Positions 8,912 to 17,672 of a DNA stretch of 46,928 bases are shown one piece after another. A model generated the notes under the pieces. It was not told the DNA's origin, ran no database searches, and worked only from the letters and a program-made list of their open reading frames with translations. The first letter of the stretch is position 1. Every line of letters begins with the position of its first letter. This stretch comes from JAAYJM01 sp964498585 (lineage in GTDB: Bacteria; Bacteroidota; Ignavibacteria; Kapaibacteriales; UBA2268), in contig CAZCHH010000026.1 of NCBI GenBank assembly GCA_964498585.1, positions 1-46,928 of the forward strand, in the 5' to 3' direction. The translations under genes and the position numbers were made by a program.

Positions 8912-10657
8912 ATGAAAAATACTATTTACAAGGTGCTGATAGTATCCTTTTTATTACTTGTGTTTGTAATACCTTCGGCAGTCAAAGCTCAGGAACAAGG
9001 CGCGAGAGATAATATTGAAAATGTTTTACGTCAGTTTAAAAATTGGAGATTTGGCACAGTTTCTTTATATGAGATAAGGAATCTGGCTGAATTGCGTAGA
9101 GCTTTAAAATCGAAAGAAGAATCAACTTCTACAACTAAATCAAGTGATTGCGTAGAAAAAGCAAATCCGGAAGTTAGGCGTATAGTAGAAGAAGGTGTAG
9201 CTTCAGGTAAAAGCTATGATGACATTATTATGGACTTTTTGAATAAGGGACTTCCACCCCCTGATGATTTGCAATGTATTTATGATAATTTAAGAGGAGG
9301 AGTTGGAGTTGAAGAACAACAAATAGAACGTGGGTATCTTGTAACAACCCGTTCCGAACGAAATTCAATTCCAAATACAATTATTGCATTAATTGTTTCT
9401 TATGATGATTCAGAAAGCATTAAAAAGAACTTAAGGTCAGTTCAAATATCTAACATTTATTCTGTTAGAGAATTAAAAGATGAAAAGTTAGATGAGTCTT
9501 TCCGTTCCCGAACTCTTTATGATTTAATGATGAACGCTTTAATTCAAGGTAATGTTGATAACAAAACTCTTGAAGCACAGGGTATCGGCTCTGATATTTC
9601 TTTTGCTCCAAAAGTATATGGGATAACATCTTCATTGGTTGTTGATGAAAATGATTTATATCCTCAGGATATACAGCAATTCGTACGTATTTCAGAAGGT
9701 CAGCCAATTGATTATATTGGTACTTCCAATGAACTGATTATTAGCCCTGATTTAATTAGCTGGAGAATGTATGAGCCACCTTATCAAATCGATAGAGATG
9801 GTAATTTTGTTGTGGATTCAAATGGAAATTATGTTATTGACCAGTATTTTGTTACAAACGATAATTTACCAAATTTTGGTTTAGAATTAAAATATGGTTT
9901 AGAAGAGTTGAATTATCCTTCAATTTGGAGTGAACGACTTACATTAAGCGCAATTATGAAAAATGTAAAACTTGGTATTATTTTGCCAACCGGCTGGTTC
10001 GGAGATGCAAATGAAATCCTTTCACAGCAAAGGCGTTTAACTTATGCCGGGATTGGTATTGCTGGAAGTATGGATTTCCCAGTAAAAATAATACCTCAAA
10101 GTGGATTATTTAGATTTAATTTCGGATATGTATTCGGTGATGCAGAACAAAGCGAATACAAAAAAAGAGATTTAAGCGACCCAGATATGGTTGATCCATT
10201 AATGAACATTCGCGACAATGACTATTTGATTAGAGCAAATGCACAGCTTCATTATACATTTGGAGTAAAAATTGATGAAGATTATTCTTTGAGATTTGGA
10301 GTACTCGGTTCAATTTACAACGTAGAAAAGTGGTATAATAAGATAATTGAAGACGAAGAAACTGGTCAGAAGAAATTCAGTTTTGAAAAATTAGACAATG
10401 AAGTAGTTGGAGGAATTTCTGGAAAAATAGAATTTATGGCAACCAATGTTTCTTGGCCCTTTGGAGCAAGCGCTCAGTATTTTGACGAAGGTATCGGCGC
10501 AAATGCCTGGTTGCACATCCCTCTTCCAATAATGGAGAATAGAGTTGCTTTAAGATTGGATGCAAAAGCATATTTTGCTGCATTCAAAGCAAACCCAAGA
10601 GCTTGGGAATCAGAAAGTTTATTTATTCCAATGGCTCGTTTAATCTTTAACTTTTAA
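8912..10657 (+). CDS. Outer-membrane beta-barrel protein with N-terminal periplasmic helical domain
   Basis: 581 residues. A Sec signal peptide (1-26) ends 'AVKAQ'. Residues about 30-150 are charged and mostly helical, with two cysteines ('SSDCVEK', 'DLQCIYD') that may form a disulfide. From about 300 onward the chain alternates in the manner of barrel strands and ends in 'LIFNF', a C-terminal aromatic typical of outer-membrane barrels. A 'DRDGNFVVDSNGNYVID' segment (about 295-310) resembles a calcium-binding loop. The C-terminal third shares WPFGAS-QY with the next gene product, so the two barrels are related. Six bases separate this stop from the next open frame. I do not recognise the family by name. 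Confidence 0.8.
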   Translation: MKNTIYKVLIVSFLLLVFVIPSAVKAQEQGARDNIENVLRQFKNWRFGTVSLYEIRNLAELRRALKSKEESTSTTKSSDCVEKANPEVRRIVEEGVASGKSYDDIIMDFLNKGLPPPDDLQCIYDNLRGGVGVEEQQIERGYLVTTRSERNSIPNTIIALIVSYDDSESIKKNLRSVQISNIYSVRELKDEKLDESFRSRTLYDLMMNALIQGNVDNKTLEAQGIGSDISFAPKVYGITSSLVVDENDLYPQDIQQFVRISEGQPIDYIGTSNELIISPDLISWRMYEPPYQIDRDGNFVVDSNGNYVIDQYFVTNDNLPNFGLELKYGLEELNYPSIWSERLTLSAIMKNVKLGIILPTGWFGDANEILSQQRRLTYAGIGIAGSMDFPVKIIPQSGLFRFNFGYVFGDAEQSEYKKRDLSDPDMVDPLMNIRDNDYLIRANAQLHYTFGVKIDEDYSLRFGVLGSIYNVEKWYNKIIEDEETGQKKFSFEKLDNEVVGGISGKIEFMATNVSWPFGASAQYFDEGIGANAWLHIPLPIMENRVALRLDAKAYFAAFKANPRAWESESLFIPMARLIFNF

Positions 10658-10684
10658 TTAATATTGATTATAAGAGTAATGTAT

Positions 10685-12097
10685 ATGAAAAGATATTTAG
10701 GATTATTTTTAGTTGCGTTTGTTCTGTTCACTTCTTTGAAAGTGGATGCACAAGACACTGATAGTTTAGTTGATAGTTTAACTACTATTGACGAAAATAT
10801 CAGAGGATATTTCCCGAGATGGAAGGTCTGCGAAACCGACCTCCAAATTCAAATTCACCATGCATTTACGCTTTATGGATTTGAAAAAGAAAAACTCAAT
10901 ATGCAGCAAATTGAGATATTAGCTGCTCCTCGTAGTACTGACGAAGATTATAATGAAATTCTTTTGATTTCCTGCGGCGAAGCATATCTTAATTCTGTTG
11001 AAATTGAAGCATATTTTCCTTCTAAATTAATTGACATATTAACTGGTCGTATTGGTTATCTTAACAGAGCTCCTTTCGGTAGAGATTATTGCTTTGTTGA
11101 TGTTCCAGTAGAGATTCCTGTTACTTCTTCCCAGGCACAAGCTATTGTTAGCTATTTAGAACCAACTAATGTAATACATGCAATTACTATATCTCTGTTT
11201 GAACAGACTTTAAAAGTTGGTAATTCCGGATTTTGGTTATTAAATAAAATTGGTAATGACCAAATTGGGTATCATTTCTGGGAAGCCGGAGAAGCAAAAG
11301 CAATGCTTAAAAGACCTCTTTATGCGAATAAAGACCCAAAAACAAGAGGGAAACTACCTTATCTAATTAACTTATATGTTGGTGCCGGCTATAGAATTTC
11401 AAGCGGTATTAATGATGAGAATTCTGCTTTAAGCTGGGTTACCGATAGACTTTTAAATTCTGGTCCCGGTGGAAAATTAATTGCCGGATTAGATATTAAT
11501 ATGCCTTTTAAACCTGAAGCTGGTTTGCATATTAATATGGAATTACCTTTGAAGAGTATTCAGGATGAAGGTATTGATAAGTATAAATATGGTATGCTTT
11601 CTCCAAATGATTTAGTGGAATTTTCACCGAGCAGTCCAAGAAATGGCCAATACGATATTTATGGAGTCGCACCATTATTAAGATCGACCGGGCAGGCAAC
11701 TTTGTTTTACAACTGGTGGCTTGATGAAAAGAATCCGGAAAACTATTTAAGATTTGACCTTGGTTTAGCGTATGCTGAAGTTAAAGAAGTTGCTGTCTTT
11801 GATTCTGTCTATAGCACTGTTATTACTACTGACCAGGTTAACGGACTGAAAACATACAAACCCAGTGAGTTCGGCGATTGGCTCTATTTTAAAGCTGAAT
11901 ATCGAAATCAAGCTACCTGGCCCTTCGGTGCATCTATACAATATTCTAACCAGATGTTCCTCGGACGTATATATTTCCCACTTTTAGGAAATTGGTTATA
12001 TATTGAAGCTAAATATTCTACTCCTCTGCGTGGAGTAAGACCTTACGAAATCAAGAATTTCTTTATGGTTTCACCTGTTATTAGATTAACTATATAA
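10685..12097 (+). CDS. Second outer-membrane beta-barrel protein, paralogous C-terminus
   Basis: 470 residues from the ATG at 10685. It starts with a Sec signal peptide 'MKRYLGLFLVAFVLFTSLKV' cleaved near 'DAQ'. Alternative starts are TTG 10664 and ATG 10679; AAGAG at 10672-10676 best fits 10685. An N-terminal globular part (about 30-190) has three cysteines. The C-terminal half looks like a barrel, with 'TWPFGASIQY' matching the same block in the preceding protein, and ends 'VSPVIRLTI'. It follows the 8912 gene closely, so the two are probably co-transcribed and may work as a pair. Function unknown; the cluster context suggests a trans-envelope assembly. Confidence 0.78.
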   Translation: MKRYLGLFLVAFVLFTSLKVDAQDTDSLVDSLTTIDENIRGYFPRWKVCETDLQIQIHHAFTLYGFEKEKLNMQQIEILAAPRSTDEDYNEILLISCGEAYLNSVEIEAYFPSKLIDILTGRIGYLNRAPFGRDYCFVDVPVEIPVTSSQAQAIVSYLEPTNVIHAITISLFEQTLKVGNSGFWLLNKIGNDQIGYHFWEAGEAKAMLKRPLYANKDPKTRGKLPYLINLYVGAGYRISSGINDENSALSWVTDRLLNSGPGGKLIAGLDINMPFKPEAGLHINMELPLKSIQDEGIDKYKYGMLSPNDLVEFSPSSPRNGQYDIYGVAPLLRSTGQATLFYNWWLDEKNPENYLRFDLGLAYAEVKEVAVFDSVYSTVITTDQVNGLKTYKPSEFGDWLYFKAEYRNQATWPFGASIQYSNQMFLGRIYFPLLGNWLYIEAKYSTPLRGVRPYEIKNFFMVSPVIRLTI

Positions 12098-12117
12098 TTG
12101 GATATAAACTATTTTAA

Positions 12118-12160
12118 ACCCTCTAGCATAAGAAACCAAATTGTTAGAGGGTATTTTTGT
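12118..12160 (+). terminator. Rho-independent terminator after the barrel pair
   Basis: ACCCTCTAGCA (12118-12128) pairs with TGTTAGAGGGT (12142-12152), including one G-T pair, and is followed by ATTTTTGTTTTG. It separates the barrel operon from the vWA-OmpA gene, whose start is about 27 bases further on. Confidence 0.8.
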
Positions 12161-12186
12161 TTTGTTAAATTTTTTAATAAGAAAAA

Positions 12187-13527
12187 ATGAATAAAAACTA
12201 TTTAAAATTACTGTTATTATTATTACTATTTATTATCAACACCAAAAGTTATTCTCAAATAGAAAAAGTCGAAATCAAAGATTCAATTCAAAAAGCAAGA
12301 GAGTTACTGCAAGGAGCCAGTGTAAAATCAGATAAACAGGAAATAAAACTAACAATAAGAAATGTTGATATTACCAAATTTCCATTAATTAAAATCATAG
12401 TTGAAGCAAGCAATATAGTTGGCAATCCAGTTGATACTCTTTATGCTGAACAATTGACAGTTCTAGAGAATAATATTGAAAGAAGAGTTCAATCAGTTGA
12501 AAAAATAAGTATTAATGAAAGAGTTCCGGTTGATTTTATGTTTCTTATTGATATTACTGGCTCTATGCAACCTATGATTGACGGCGTCAAAAAGAATATT
12601 TCCCGATTTACTACCTCACTCGTTAAAAGAGGAATTGATTATCAAATTGGCTTAATCTTATTTTCTGACATTATCGACAGAGAGTATTCACTTACAAATG
12701 ATGTTATGGAATTCCTCGACTGGATTAATCCGGTAAAAGCATTTGGCGGTGGAGATGAAAAAGAAAATTCTCTTGATGCTTTATTAAGAGCTTCAAGAGT
12801 TAACTATAGAGATGCTGCTAATAGAGTTGTTGTGCTAATTACTGATGCTCCTTATCATCAGTTCGGAGAAAGCGGAGATGGAAAGACTAATTATACTACA
12901 AACAACATAATAAAAGTTTTACAGGATAAAGATATTCGTTGCTTCACTATTGTTCCAAACAATTTGCCGAACTACAAGATAATTTCAGAAAAAACACGTG
13001 GTATGTTTTATGATATCGATTATCCTTTTGCTACTATTTTAGATAATTTCTCTAATCAATTGACAAATCTTTATGCTTTAACTTATCGAACTGGCGAATT
13101 TACTATACCCGATTCTATTGAAATTGCTATATTGAGCGACAACAAAAGAACACTCGTAAGAAAAACTATTCCGATTGTTGAACTTGGTCGAAAGCTCATT
13201 TTAGAAAACTTACTCTTTGATACAAATTCTTATGCTGTTTCGGATACTGTTGGAGAATTAGATGTATTGGCAAATTTTATGAAAAGTAAGCCAAATGTGT
13301 CAATACTGATTGAAGGACACACCGATTACGTTGGAAGTCATTCTCTTAACGACAGATTGTCTTTGAAAAGAGCTGAAAGCGTTAAACAATACTTAATTAA
13401 AAGAGGTATTCCTCTTCATAGAGTCAGCACTAAAGGTTATGGGAAAAGAAGACCTATTGCAGACAACGCTACTGATTTTGGAAAACGACTTAACCGCAGA
13501 ACTGAAATAGTTATTATTGCTAAATAA
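12187..13527 (+). CDS. Periplasmic vWA-OmpA fusion protein
   Basis: 446 residues. A cleavable signal peptide (1-23) runs 'LLLLLLLFIINTKSYSQ'; unlike the 1424 gene product there is no lipobox. The vWA domain (about 115-295) has the MIDAS motif D-I-T-G-S in 'FMFLIDITGSM' and a later 'LITDAP'. An OmpA-like domain (about 335-446) has 'ILIEGHTDYVGS' and 'NRRTEIVI', with the Asp and Arg that bind diaminopimelate in OmpA domains. The likely role is to anchor to peptidoglycan and bind a protein partner in a metal-dependent way. It sits just behind the GldM-like and barrel genes, which suggests it serves the same complex. Confidence 0.87.
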   Translation: MNKNYLKLLLLLLLFIINTKSYSQIEKVEIKDSIQKARELLQGASVKSDKQEIKLTIRNVDITKFPLIKIIVEASNIVGNPVDTLYAEQLTVLENNIERRVQSVEKISINERVPVDFMFLIDITGSMQPMIDGVKKNISRFTTSLVKRGIDYQIGLILFSDIIDREYSLTNDVMEFLDWINPVKAFGGGDEKENSLDALLRASRVNYRDAANRVVVLITDAPYHQFGESGDGKTNYTTNNIIKVLQDKDIRCFTIVPNNLPNYKIISEKTRGMFYDIDYPFATILDNFSNQLTNLYALTYRTGEFTIPDSIEIAILSDNKRTLVRKTIPIVELGRKLILENLLFDTNSYAVSDTVGELDVLANFMKSKPNVSILIEGHTDYVGSHSLNDRLSLKRAESVKQYLIKRGIPLHRVSTKGYGKRRPIADNATDFGKRLNRRTEIVIIAK

Positions 13528-13551
13528 ATTAAATAATTACTTTCTCGAAGT

Positions 13552-13595
13552 TTTTCTCCTTCCCAAGTTTCACTTGGTAAGGAGAAAAGAGTTTT
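13552..13595 (+). terminator. Hairpin, probable terminator
   Basis: TTCTCCTTCCCAAG pairs with CTTGGTAAGGAGAA across a short loop with one mismatch. GAGTTTTTC follows. It lies 25 bases beyond the vWA-OmpA stop. Confidence 0.6.
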
Positions 13596-13611
13596 TCAGA
13601 AGTTTAATATT

Positions 13612-13645
13612 TAGATGTCTTACTTCTTCAAAATGTAGGACATCA
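13612..13645. repeat. Hairpin repeat, family F (degenerate)
   Basis: GATGTCTTAC ... GTAGGACATC inverted pair. It belongs to the 'GTCCTAC/GTAGGAC' hairpin family also found at 16093-16125, 26853-26890 and about 31978-32015. Confidence 0.5.
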
Positions 13646-13771
13646 TTCTTCTTATCACAATCCAACTAATTGATTATTGTCAATTATTTATTTGCTTTTT
13701 ATTGATATTTTGCTTATGTTTAGAAAAAACTAATGTATTTCTATTTTTTTATATTAATAAAGGATAAATAA

Positions 13772-15274
13772 ATGAAACACTTAATTACGAAAGATAAACA
13801 TACTGTTATTAAAAAGTTTTGTTTATTTCTTTCATTAGCTCTGTTTTTCCTGATTTTACCAGACGTTTCTTTTGCAAACAATTTAGCAATAGGAACGCTT
13901 GCAAAAGTTGAGCAAAATCAGGAAGATGGCTATTTTATGCTCCAATTCGATATGAGTTGGGACAATAGCTGGCGACTTGACAGCGAACCAAATAACCACG
14001 ATGGAGTTTGGCTTTTCGCTAAATACAAGAAAAATGATGGAAAATGGTATCATTGCACTTTGAATGAAGCAAATTTCAGTGCTGGTAGCCGGGGAAATGG
14101 TGCAACTATAGAAATTCTTGGCAACAAAGGAGCTTTATATTATCGAAGTAAAAATGGCACTGGAAAATTTGCCTCCGAAAATATAAAGTTGCGTTGGGAT
14201 TATTCCGTTGATGGTTTAGATGACCTGGCTGCATATATCAGTGAAGTTAAAATTTATGGAATTGAAATGGTTTACATCCCGCAAAATTCTTTTTATGTAG
14301 GTAGTGGCGGAACAGAATATTTCCCTTTCTATACTTCTGGAAATAAAAATCCTTACCAAATAACATCAGAGGAACCAATAAACGTTGGTGAAACTGATGG
14401 CTATCTTTATTATAAAACCGGAACTTATTCCGGAGACGGTGCTGGTCCAGTTCCTTCTACTTTTCCAAAAGGATATAAGCATTTCTGGTGTATGAAATAT
14501 GAAATAACTCAACAGCAATATGCAGATTTTTTGAATACATTGACTGAAGCTCAGGCAAATGGACGTTTTGCAAATAATTTTGACAGTTACAGGCATTTTA
14601 TAAAAAAAGCTGATACTGTTTATGGTTGCGATGGAAATAAAAATAATCATCTAAATGAAAGTGATGACGGCAAAGATATTGCCTGCAATTATCTTAGCTG
14701 GGCAGATGGCATTGCTTATGCTGACTGGGCTGCAATGCGTCCAATGACAGAACTTGAATTTGAGAAAGCTTCGAGAGGTCATCTTTTGCCCTTCGTTAAT
14801 GGATTTGCTAATGGTGATACAGTGCTTAAAAATCCGGGAAGTTATGTTGTTAATAATTGTATGGAAAATGAAAAATCGCCTATGAACTCTACTAATTGCA
14901 ATTTTAGACAAGGTGGCTCTGTCGGAGGACCTATGCGCGTTGGATGCTTTACCAGCGGAACAAGATTGTCGTCTGGTGCTTCTTATTACGGAATAATGGA
15001 ATTCAGTGGAAACGTATTGGAAAGGGTTGTAACGATTGGAAACGAAACAGGTAGAGATTTTACTAACGTCAATGGTAATGGATTATTAGATGAAAGCGGA
15101 AATGCTGATGTCCTTTCCTGGCCTAATGCTGATGCTGTTGGCTCCGGCTTCCGCGGTGGTTACTGGAATAGCCCCAGCGACTATTGCAGAACTTCAGACC
15201 GCTTTGAAGCTGCGTATTCTAACACTGATAGAAATGAAGGTTACGGTTTTCGATGTGTTATTGGGTTACCTTAA
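13772..15274 (+). CDS. Secreted FGE-fold (SUMF1 / sulfatase-modifying factor domain) protein
   Basis: 500 residues with a signal peptide ending 'VSFA' (about residue 35). Residues about 36-165 form a beta-rich module ('FDMSWDNSWRLDSEPNNHDG') often found ahead of FGE domains in Bacteroidota. The FGE domain covers about 168-500: 'MVYIPQNSFYVGS', 'KYEITQQQYADFLNTL', 'RPMTELEFEKASRG', 'ISGNV'-like 'FSGNVLERVV' and the end 'SGFRGGYWNS...YGFRCVIGLP'. True formylglycine-generating enzymes have a catalytic cysteine pair near the end; only one cysteine ('DYCRTSDR') is obvious there, so a binding or structural role is more likely. GldK/PorK of T9SS has the same fold, but it is a lipoprotein and this is not. 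RBS AAAGGA. Confidence 0.85.
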   Translation: MKHLITKDKHTVIKKFCLFLSLALFFLILPDVSFANNLAIGTLAKVEQNQEDGYFMLQFDMSWDNSWRLDSEPNNHDGVWLFAKYKKNDGKWYHCTLNEANFSAGSRGNGATIEILGNKGALYYRSKNGTGKFASENIKLRWDYSVDGLDDLAAYISEVKIYGIEMVYIPQNSFYVGSGGTEYFPFYTSGNKNPYQITSEEPINVGETDGYLYYKTGTYSGDGAGPVPSTFPKGYKHFWCMKYEITQQQYADFLNTLTEAQANGRFANNFDSYRHFIKKADTVYGCDGNKNNHLNESDDGKDIACNYLSWADGIAYADWAAMRPMTELEFEKASRGHLLPFVNGFANGDTVLKNPGSYVVNNCMENEKSPMNSTNCNFRQGGSVGGPMRVGCFTSGTRLSSGASYYGIMEFSGNVLERVVTIGNETGRDFTNVNGNGLLDESGNADVLSWPNADAVGSGFRGGYWNSPSDYCRTSDRFEAAYSNTDRNEGYGFRCVIGLP

Positions 15275-15304
15275 TTTATTTAAAAAAAATTATGAGGAAA
15301 TAAG

Positions 15305-15985
15305 ATGAAAAAAATTTTAATATTTATAGTTTTAATGCTAATTAGCATTAGTGCGTATTCTCAATATATTACCGGGGTTGGCGATGGCTATTCAAGTGGA
15401 AATGAGCTGGTAAATGTCGGTTTATTAGCTCCAATGTTAATATCACCAGCAAACGAAGATACAATTAAAACGCCTCAACCTAAGACTATTTGGAATTCTG
15501 TTCCCAATGCAGATTACTATATTTTAAATGCTTCTGTTTTTGATGATTTTGAAGGTATCCTAATTTACGAAAACAGAATTGAAGATACAAGCATTGTCCT
15601 TGAATTTTTAGATGTAAGTAAATATTATTGGAGAGTTCGTGCTGCAAATGATAAACATTTAAGCGACTGGTCTGAAGTTAAGAGTTTTTATATTAAATAC
15701 GATATGTCAGTTCCTGAAATTACAAATGAAAATCATTTTTCAGTCTATCCCAATCCAGCCAATAATGAGATTAATATTAGTTTCGACTTTCAATTAACAA
15801 ATTACGTTGAACTGACTGTAACAAATTTTATGGGCATTGCTGTAAAAGAATTATTACTCAATTCTTTATCTAATGATAAAAATACTTTAAATATAAATTT
15901 ATCTGATTTAGCAACAGGAATGTATATTATTACCATAAAAACAAACAGTTTTGCTGAAAGCAAGAAAATATCAATAGTAAGATAA
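15305..15985 (+). CDS. Secreted T9SS type A sorting-domain protein with FN3-like module
   Basis: 226 residues. The signal peptide is 'MKKILIFIVLMLISISAYSQ'. A fibronectin III-like domain (about 38-132) has 'TIWNSVPNADYYILNASV' and 'YYWRVRAAND'. The T9SS C-terminal sorting domain (about 145-226) has 'FSVYPNPANNEINISF', 'LATGMYIITIKT' and the end 'KKISIVR'. The protein should be exported across the outer membrane and its C-terminus removed. It lies 30 bases behind the FGE-fold gene with a GAGGAAATAAG site, so the two are probably one transcript. Confidence 0.88.
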   Translation: MKKILIFIVLMLISISAYSQYITGVGDGYSSGNELVNVGLLAPMLISPANEDTIKTPQPKTIWNSVPNADYYILNASVFDDFEGILIYENRIEDTSIVLEFLDVSKYYWRVRAANDKHLSDWSEVKSFYIKYDMSVPEITNENHFSVYPNPANNEINISFDFQLTNYVELTVTNFMGIAVKELLLNSLSNDKNTLNINLSDLATGMYIITIKTNSFAESKKISIVR

Positions 15986-16014
15986 AATAATGGAAAATTC
16001 TAGAAATTTTTACC

Positions 16015-16060
16015 AGTCATACTATCAACAAGTTGATAGTATGACTTTAATTTTTCACTA
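16015..16060. repeat. Hairpin repeat, family E, doubling as terminator
   Basis: AGTCATACTATCAAC (16015-16029) and GTTGATAGTATGACT (16032-16046) are perfect 15-base complements. TTTAATTTTT follows, so it may end the 13772-15985 transcript. Related hairpins lie at 20674-20705 and about 35166-35196. Confidence 0.7.
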
Positions 16061-16092
16061 TAGCATGGTTTACAAAACTTTAATAAAAAAAC

Positions 16093-16125
16093 AGAAGTCC
16101 TACATTTTTGAAATGTAGGACTTCT
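16093..16125. repeat. Perfect hairpin repeat, family F
   Basis: AGAAGTCCTACATTT (16093-16107) pairs with AAATGTAGGACTTCT (16111-16125) around a TTG loop. It lies in the 406-base gap between convergent genes, together with a family E hairpin and a family C2 element. Confidence 0.75.
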
Positions 16126-16193
16126 TTAGCTTATAGTCTCGTGTTTTTAATGAAAATTAGATTCTTCGCTTAATTGCAAATTCATTTTTACTT

Positions 16194-16343
16194 GTCATTC
16201 TGGCGTATGCCAGAATCTATCTTGGGAAAGCAAGTGAGCTTGTTCACGATACATTTGGGCAAGCCCAAATACTTCATTGAAATAGCTAAAATTGAATTGC
16301 CTTGAATAAAAATAAGATAGATTCTGACATTCGTCAGAATGAC
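16194..16343. repeat. 150-bp MITE-like element, family C2
   Basis: Ends are GTCATTCTGGCGTATGCCAG and, at the right, a complementary arm finishing ATTCGTCAGAATGAC. The interior differs from family C and holds its own inverted words (GCAAGTGAGCTTG; TTGGGCAAGCCCAA). The reverse complement of the same element is at 35314-35462. Confidence 0.75.
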
Positions 16344-16391
16344 ACGGAATAATTATCAATTATTAATTGTTAATTATCAATTGTCAATTAA

Positions 16392-17630
16392 CTAAATCAT
16401 TCCTAATGCTTTACCTACTTTAGTAAAAGCAGCAATAGCAGTTGTAATATGCTCGTCGCTGTGTGCAGCAGAAATTTGAACTCGAATACGGTCTTTTCCT
16501 CTAGCAACTACTGGGAAAGAAAATGCTGTAACATAAATGCCTTCTTCCAGCATCATATTGGCAAAGTCCACTGCGAGTTTAGAGCAATCGGGATATTTAC
16601 CGAACATAATAGGAACGATCGGATGCTCGCCGGGGATAATATCGAAGCCGGCAGCAGCAATTTCCTTGCGGAAGCGTTTCATATTGGTTTCTAATTTATC
16701 GCGTAATTCAGTAGTACTACTAAGTAAATCAATGACTTTAATTGTAGCACCGGCAACTGATGGTGCAATAGTATTTGAAAAGAGATATGGACGTGCTTTG
16801 TTTCTCATCCAGTCTATTATTTCCTGATGACCTGAAATGCAGCCACCGGAAGCTCCGCCGAGTGCTTTTCCGAAAGTAGTAGTGATAATGTCAATTTTGC
16901 CCATTACCCCGTGGAATTCATGAGTTCCTCTTCCAGTCTTTCCCATAAAACCAGAGGCATGTGAATCATCAACCATAACAATAGCATCGTATTTTTCAGC
17001 TAAAGCTACAATGTCTTTCAGTTTTGCAATATCGCCGTCCATAGAAAAGACGCCGTCAGTTGCAATCATACGGAAACGGCAGTTCTGTGCTTCTTTTAAG
17101 CAGCGTTCCAAGCCCTTATATTCTTTTCCGCTTGCTTCGTCCAAACCAACTTCATCGCTCATATCACCATGGCGATAAATCCAACGCTGTGCTTTGCAAA
17201 GACGAATTCCATCTATAATTGAAGCGTGATTCAAAGCATCTGTAATAATTGCATCTTGCGTATCTAAAAGTGGCTCAAAAACAGCTCCGTTTGCATCGAA
17301 ACAAGACGAAAACAGAATAGTATCGTCCATTCCGAGAAATTTACTTACTTTTTGCTCTAATTCTTTATGAATGTCCTGAGTTCCGCAGATAAAACGAACT
17401 GAAGAAAGTCCGTAACCCCTTTTGTCAATTGCTTCGTGTGATGCTTTGATTAGTTCTGGGTGCGATGACAAGCCGAGATAGTTGTTGGCGCAAAAATTTA
17501 GCACCTTTTTCCCTTTTACTATAATTTCTGCTCCCTGACTGCTTTCTATAATACGCTCATATTTATAGAGCTTCTGTTCCTTAATGCTGTTTAACTCGGT
17601 AGTTAAATGCTCTTTTAGTTTTCCAAACAT
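16392..17630 (-). CDS. kbl: Glycine C-acetyltransferase (2-amino-3-ketobutyrate CoA ligase)
   Basis: 412 residues, a little longer than E. coli KBL (398). It is a PLP enzyme of the alpha-oxoamine synthase family. The PLP lysine is Lys255 in 'TTTFGKALGGASGG'; 'VMVDDSHASGFMGKTGRG' holds the Asp and His that contact the cofactor; 'NFCANNYLGLSSHPEL' is the characteristic N-terminal block. It interconverts 2-amino-3-ketobutyrate plus CoA with glycine plus acetyl-CoA in threonine catabolism. The usual partner threonine dehydrogenase (tdh) is not in the window. BioF and serine palmitoyltransferase are related, but the overall match favours KBL. Confidence 0.93.
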   Translation of the reverse strand: MFGKLKEHLTTELNSIKEQKLYKYERIIESSQGAEIIVKGKKVLNFCANNYLGLSSHPELIKASHEAIDKRGYGLSSVRFICGTQDIHKELEQKVSKFLGMDDTILFSSCFDANGAVFEPLLDTQDAIITDALNHASIIDGIRLCKAQRWIYRHGDMSDEVGLDEASGKEYKGLERCLKEAQNCRFRMIATDGVFSMDGDIAKLKDIVALAEKYDAIVMVDDSHASGFMGKTGRGTHEFHGVMGKIDIITTTFGKALGGASGGCISGHQEIIDWMRNKARPYLFSNTIAPSVAGATIKVIDLLSSTTELRDKLETNMKRFRKEIAAAGFDIIPGEHPIVPIMFGKYPDCSKLAVDFANMMLEEGIYVTAFSFPVVARGKDRIRVQISAAHSDEHITTAIAAFTKVGKALGMI

Positions 17631-17672
17631 TGTTATTTCCTTAAATTTTATTTTATAATAGAGTTAATTGTT

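Noticed and set aside
13772..15274. Naming this gene gldK/porK or a formylglycine-generating enzyme
   Set aside because: It has no lipobox as GldK would, and lacks the second active-site cysteine of a true FGE.
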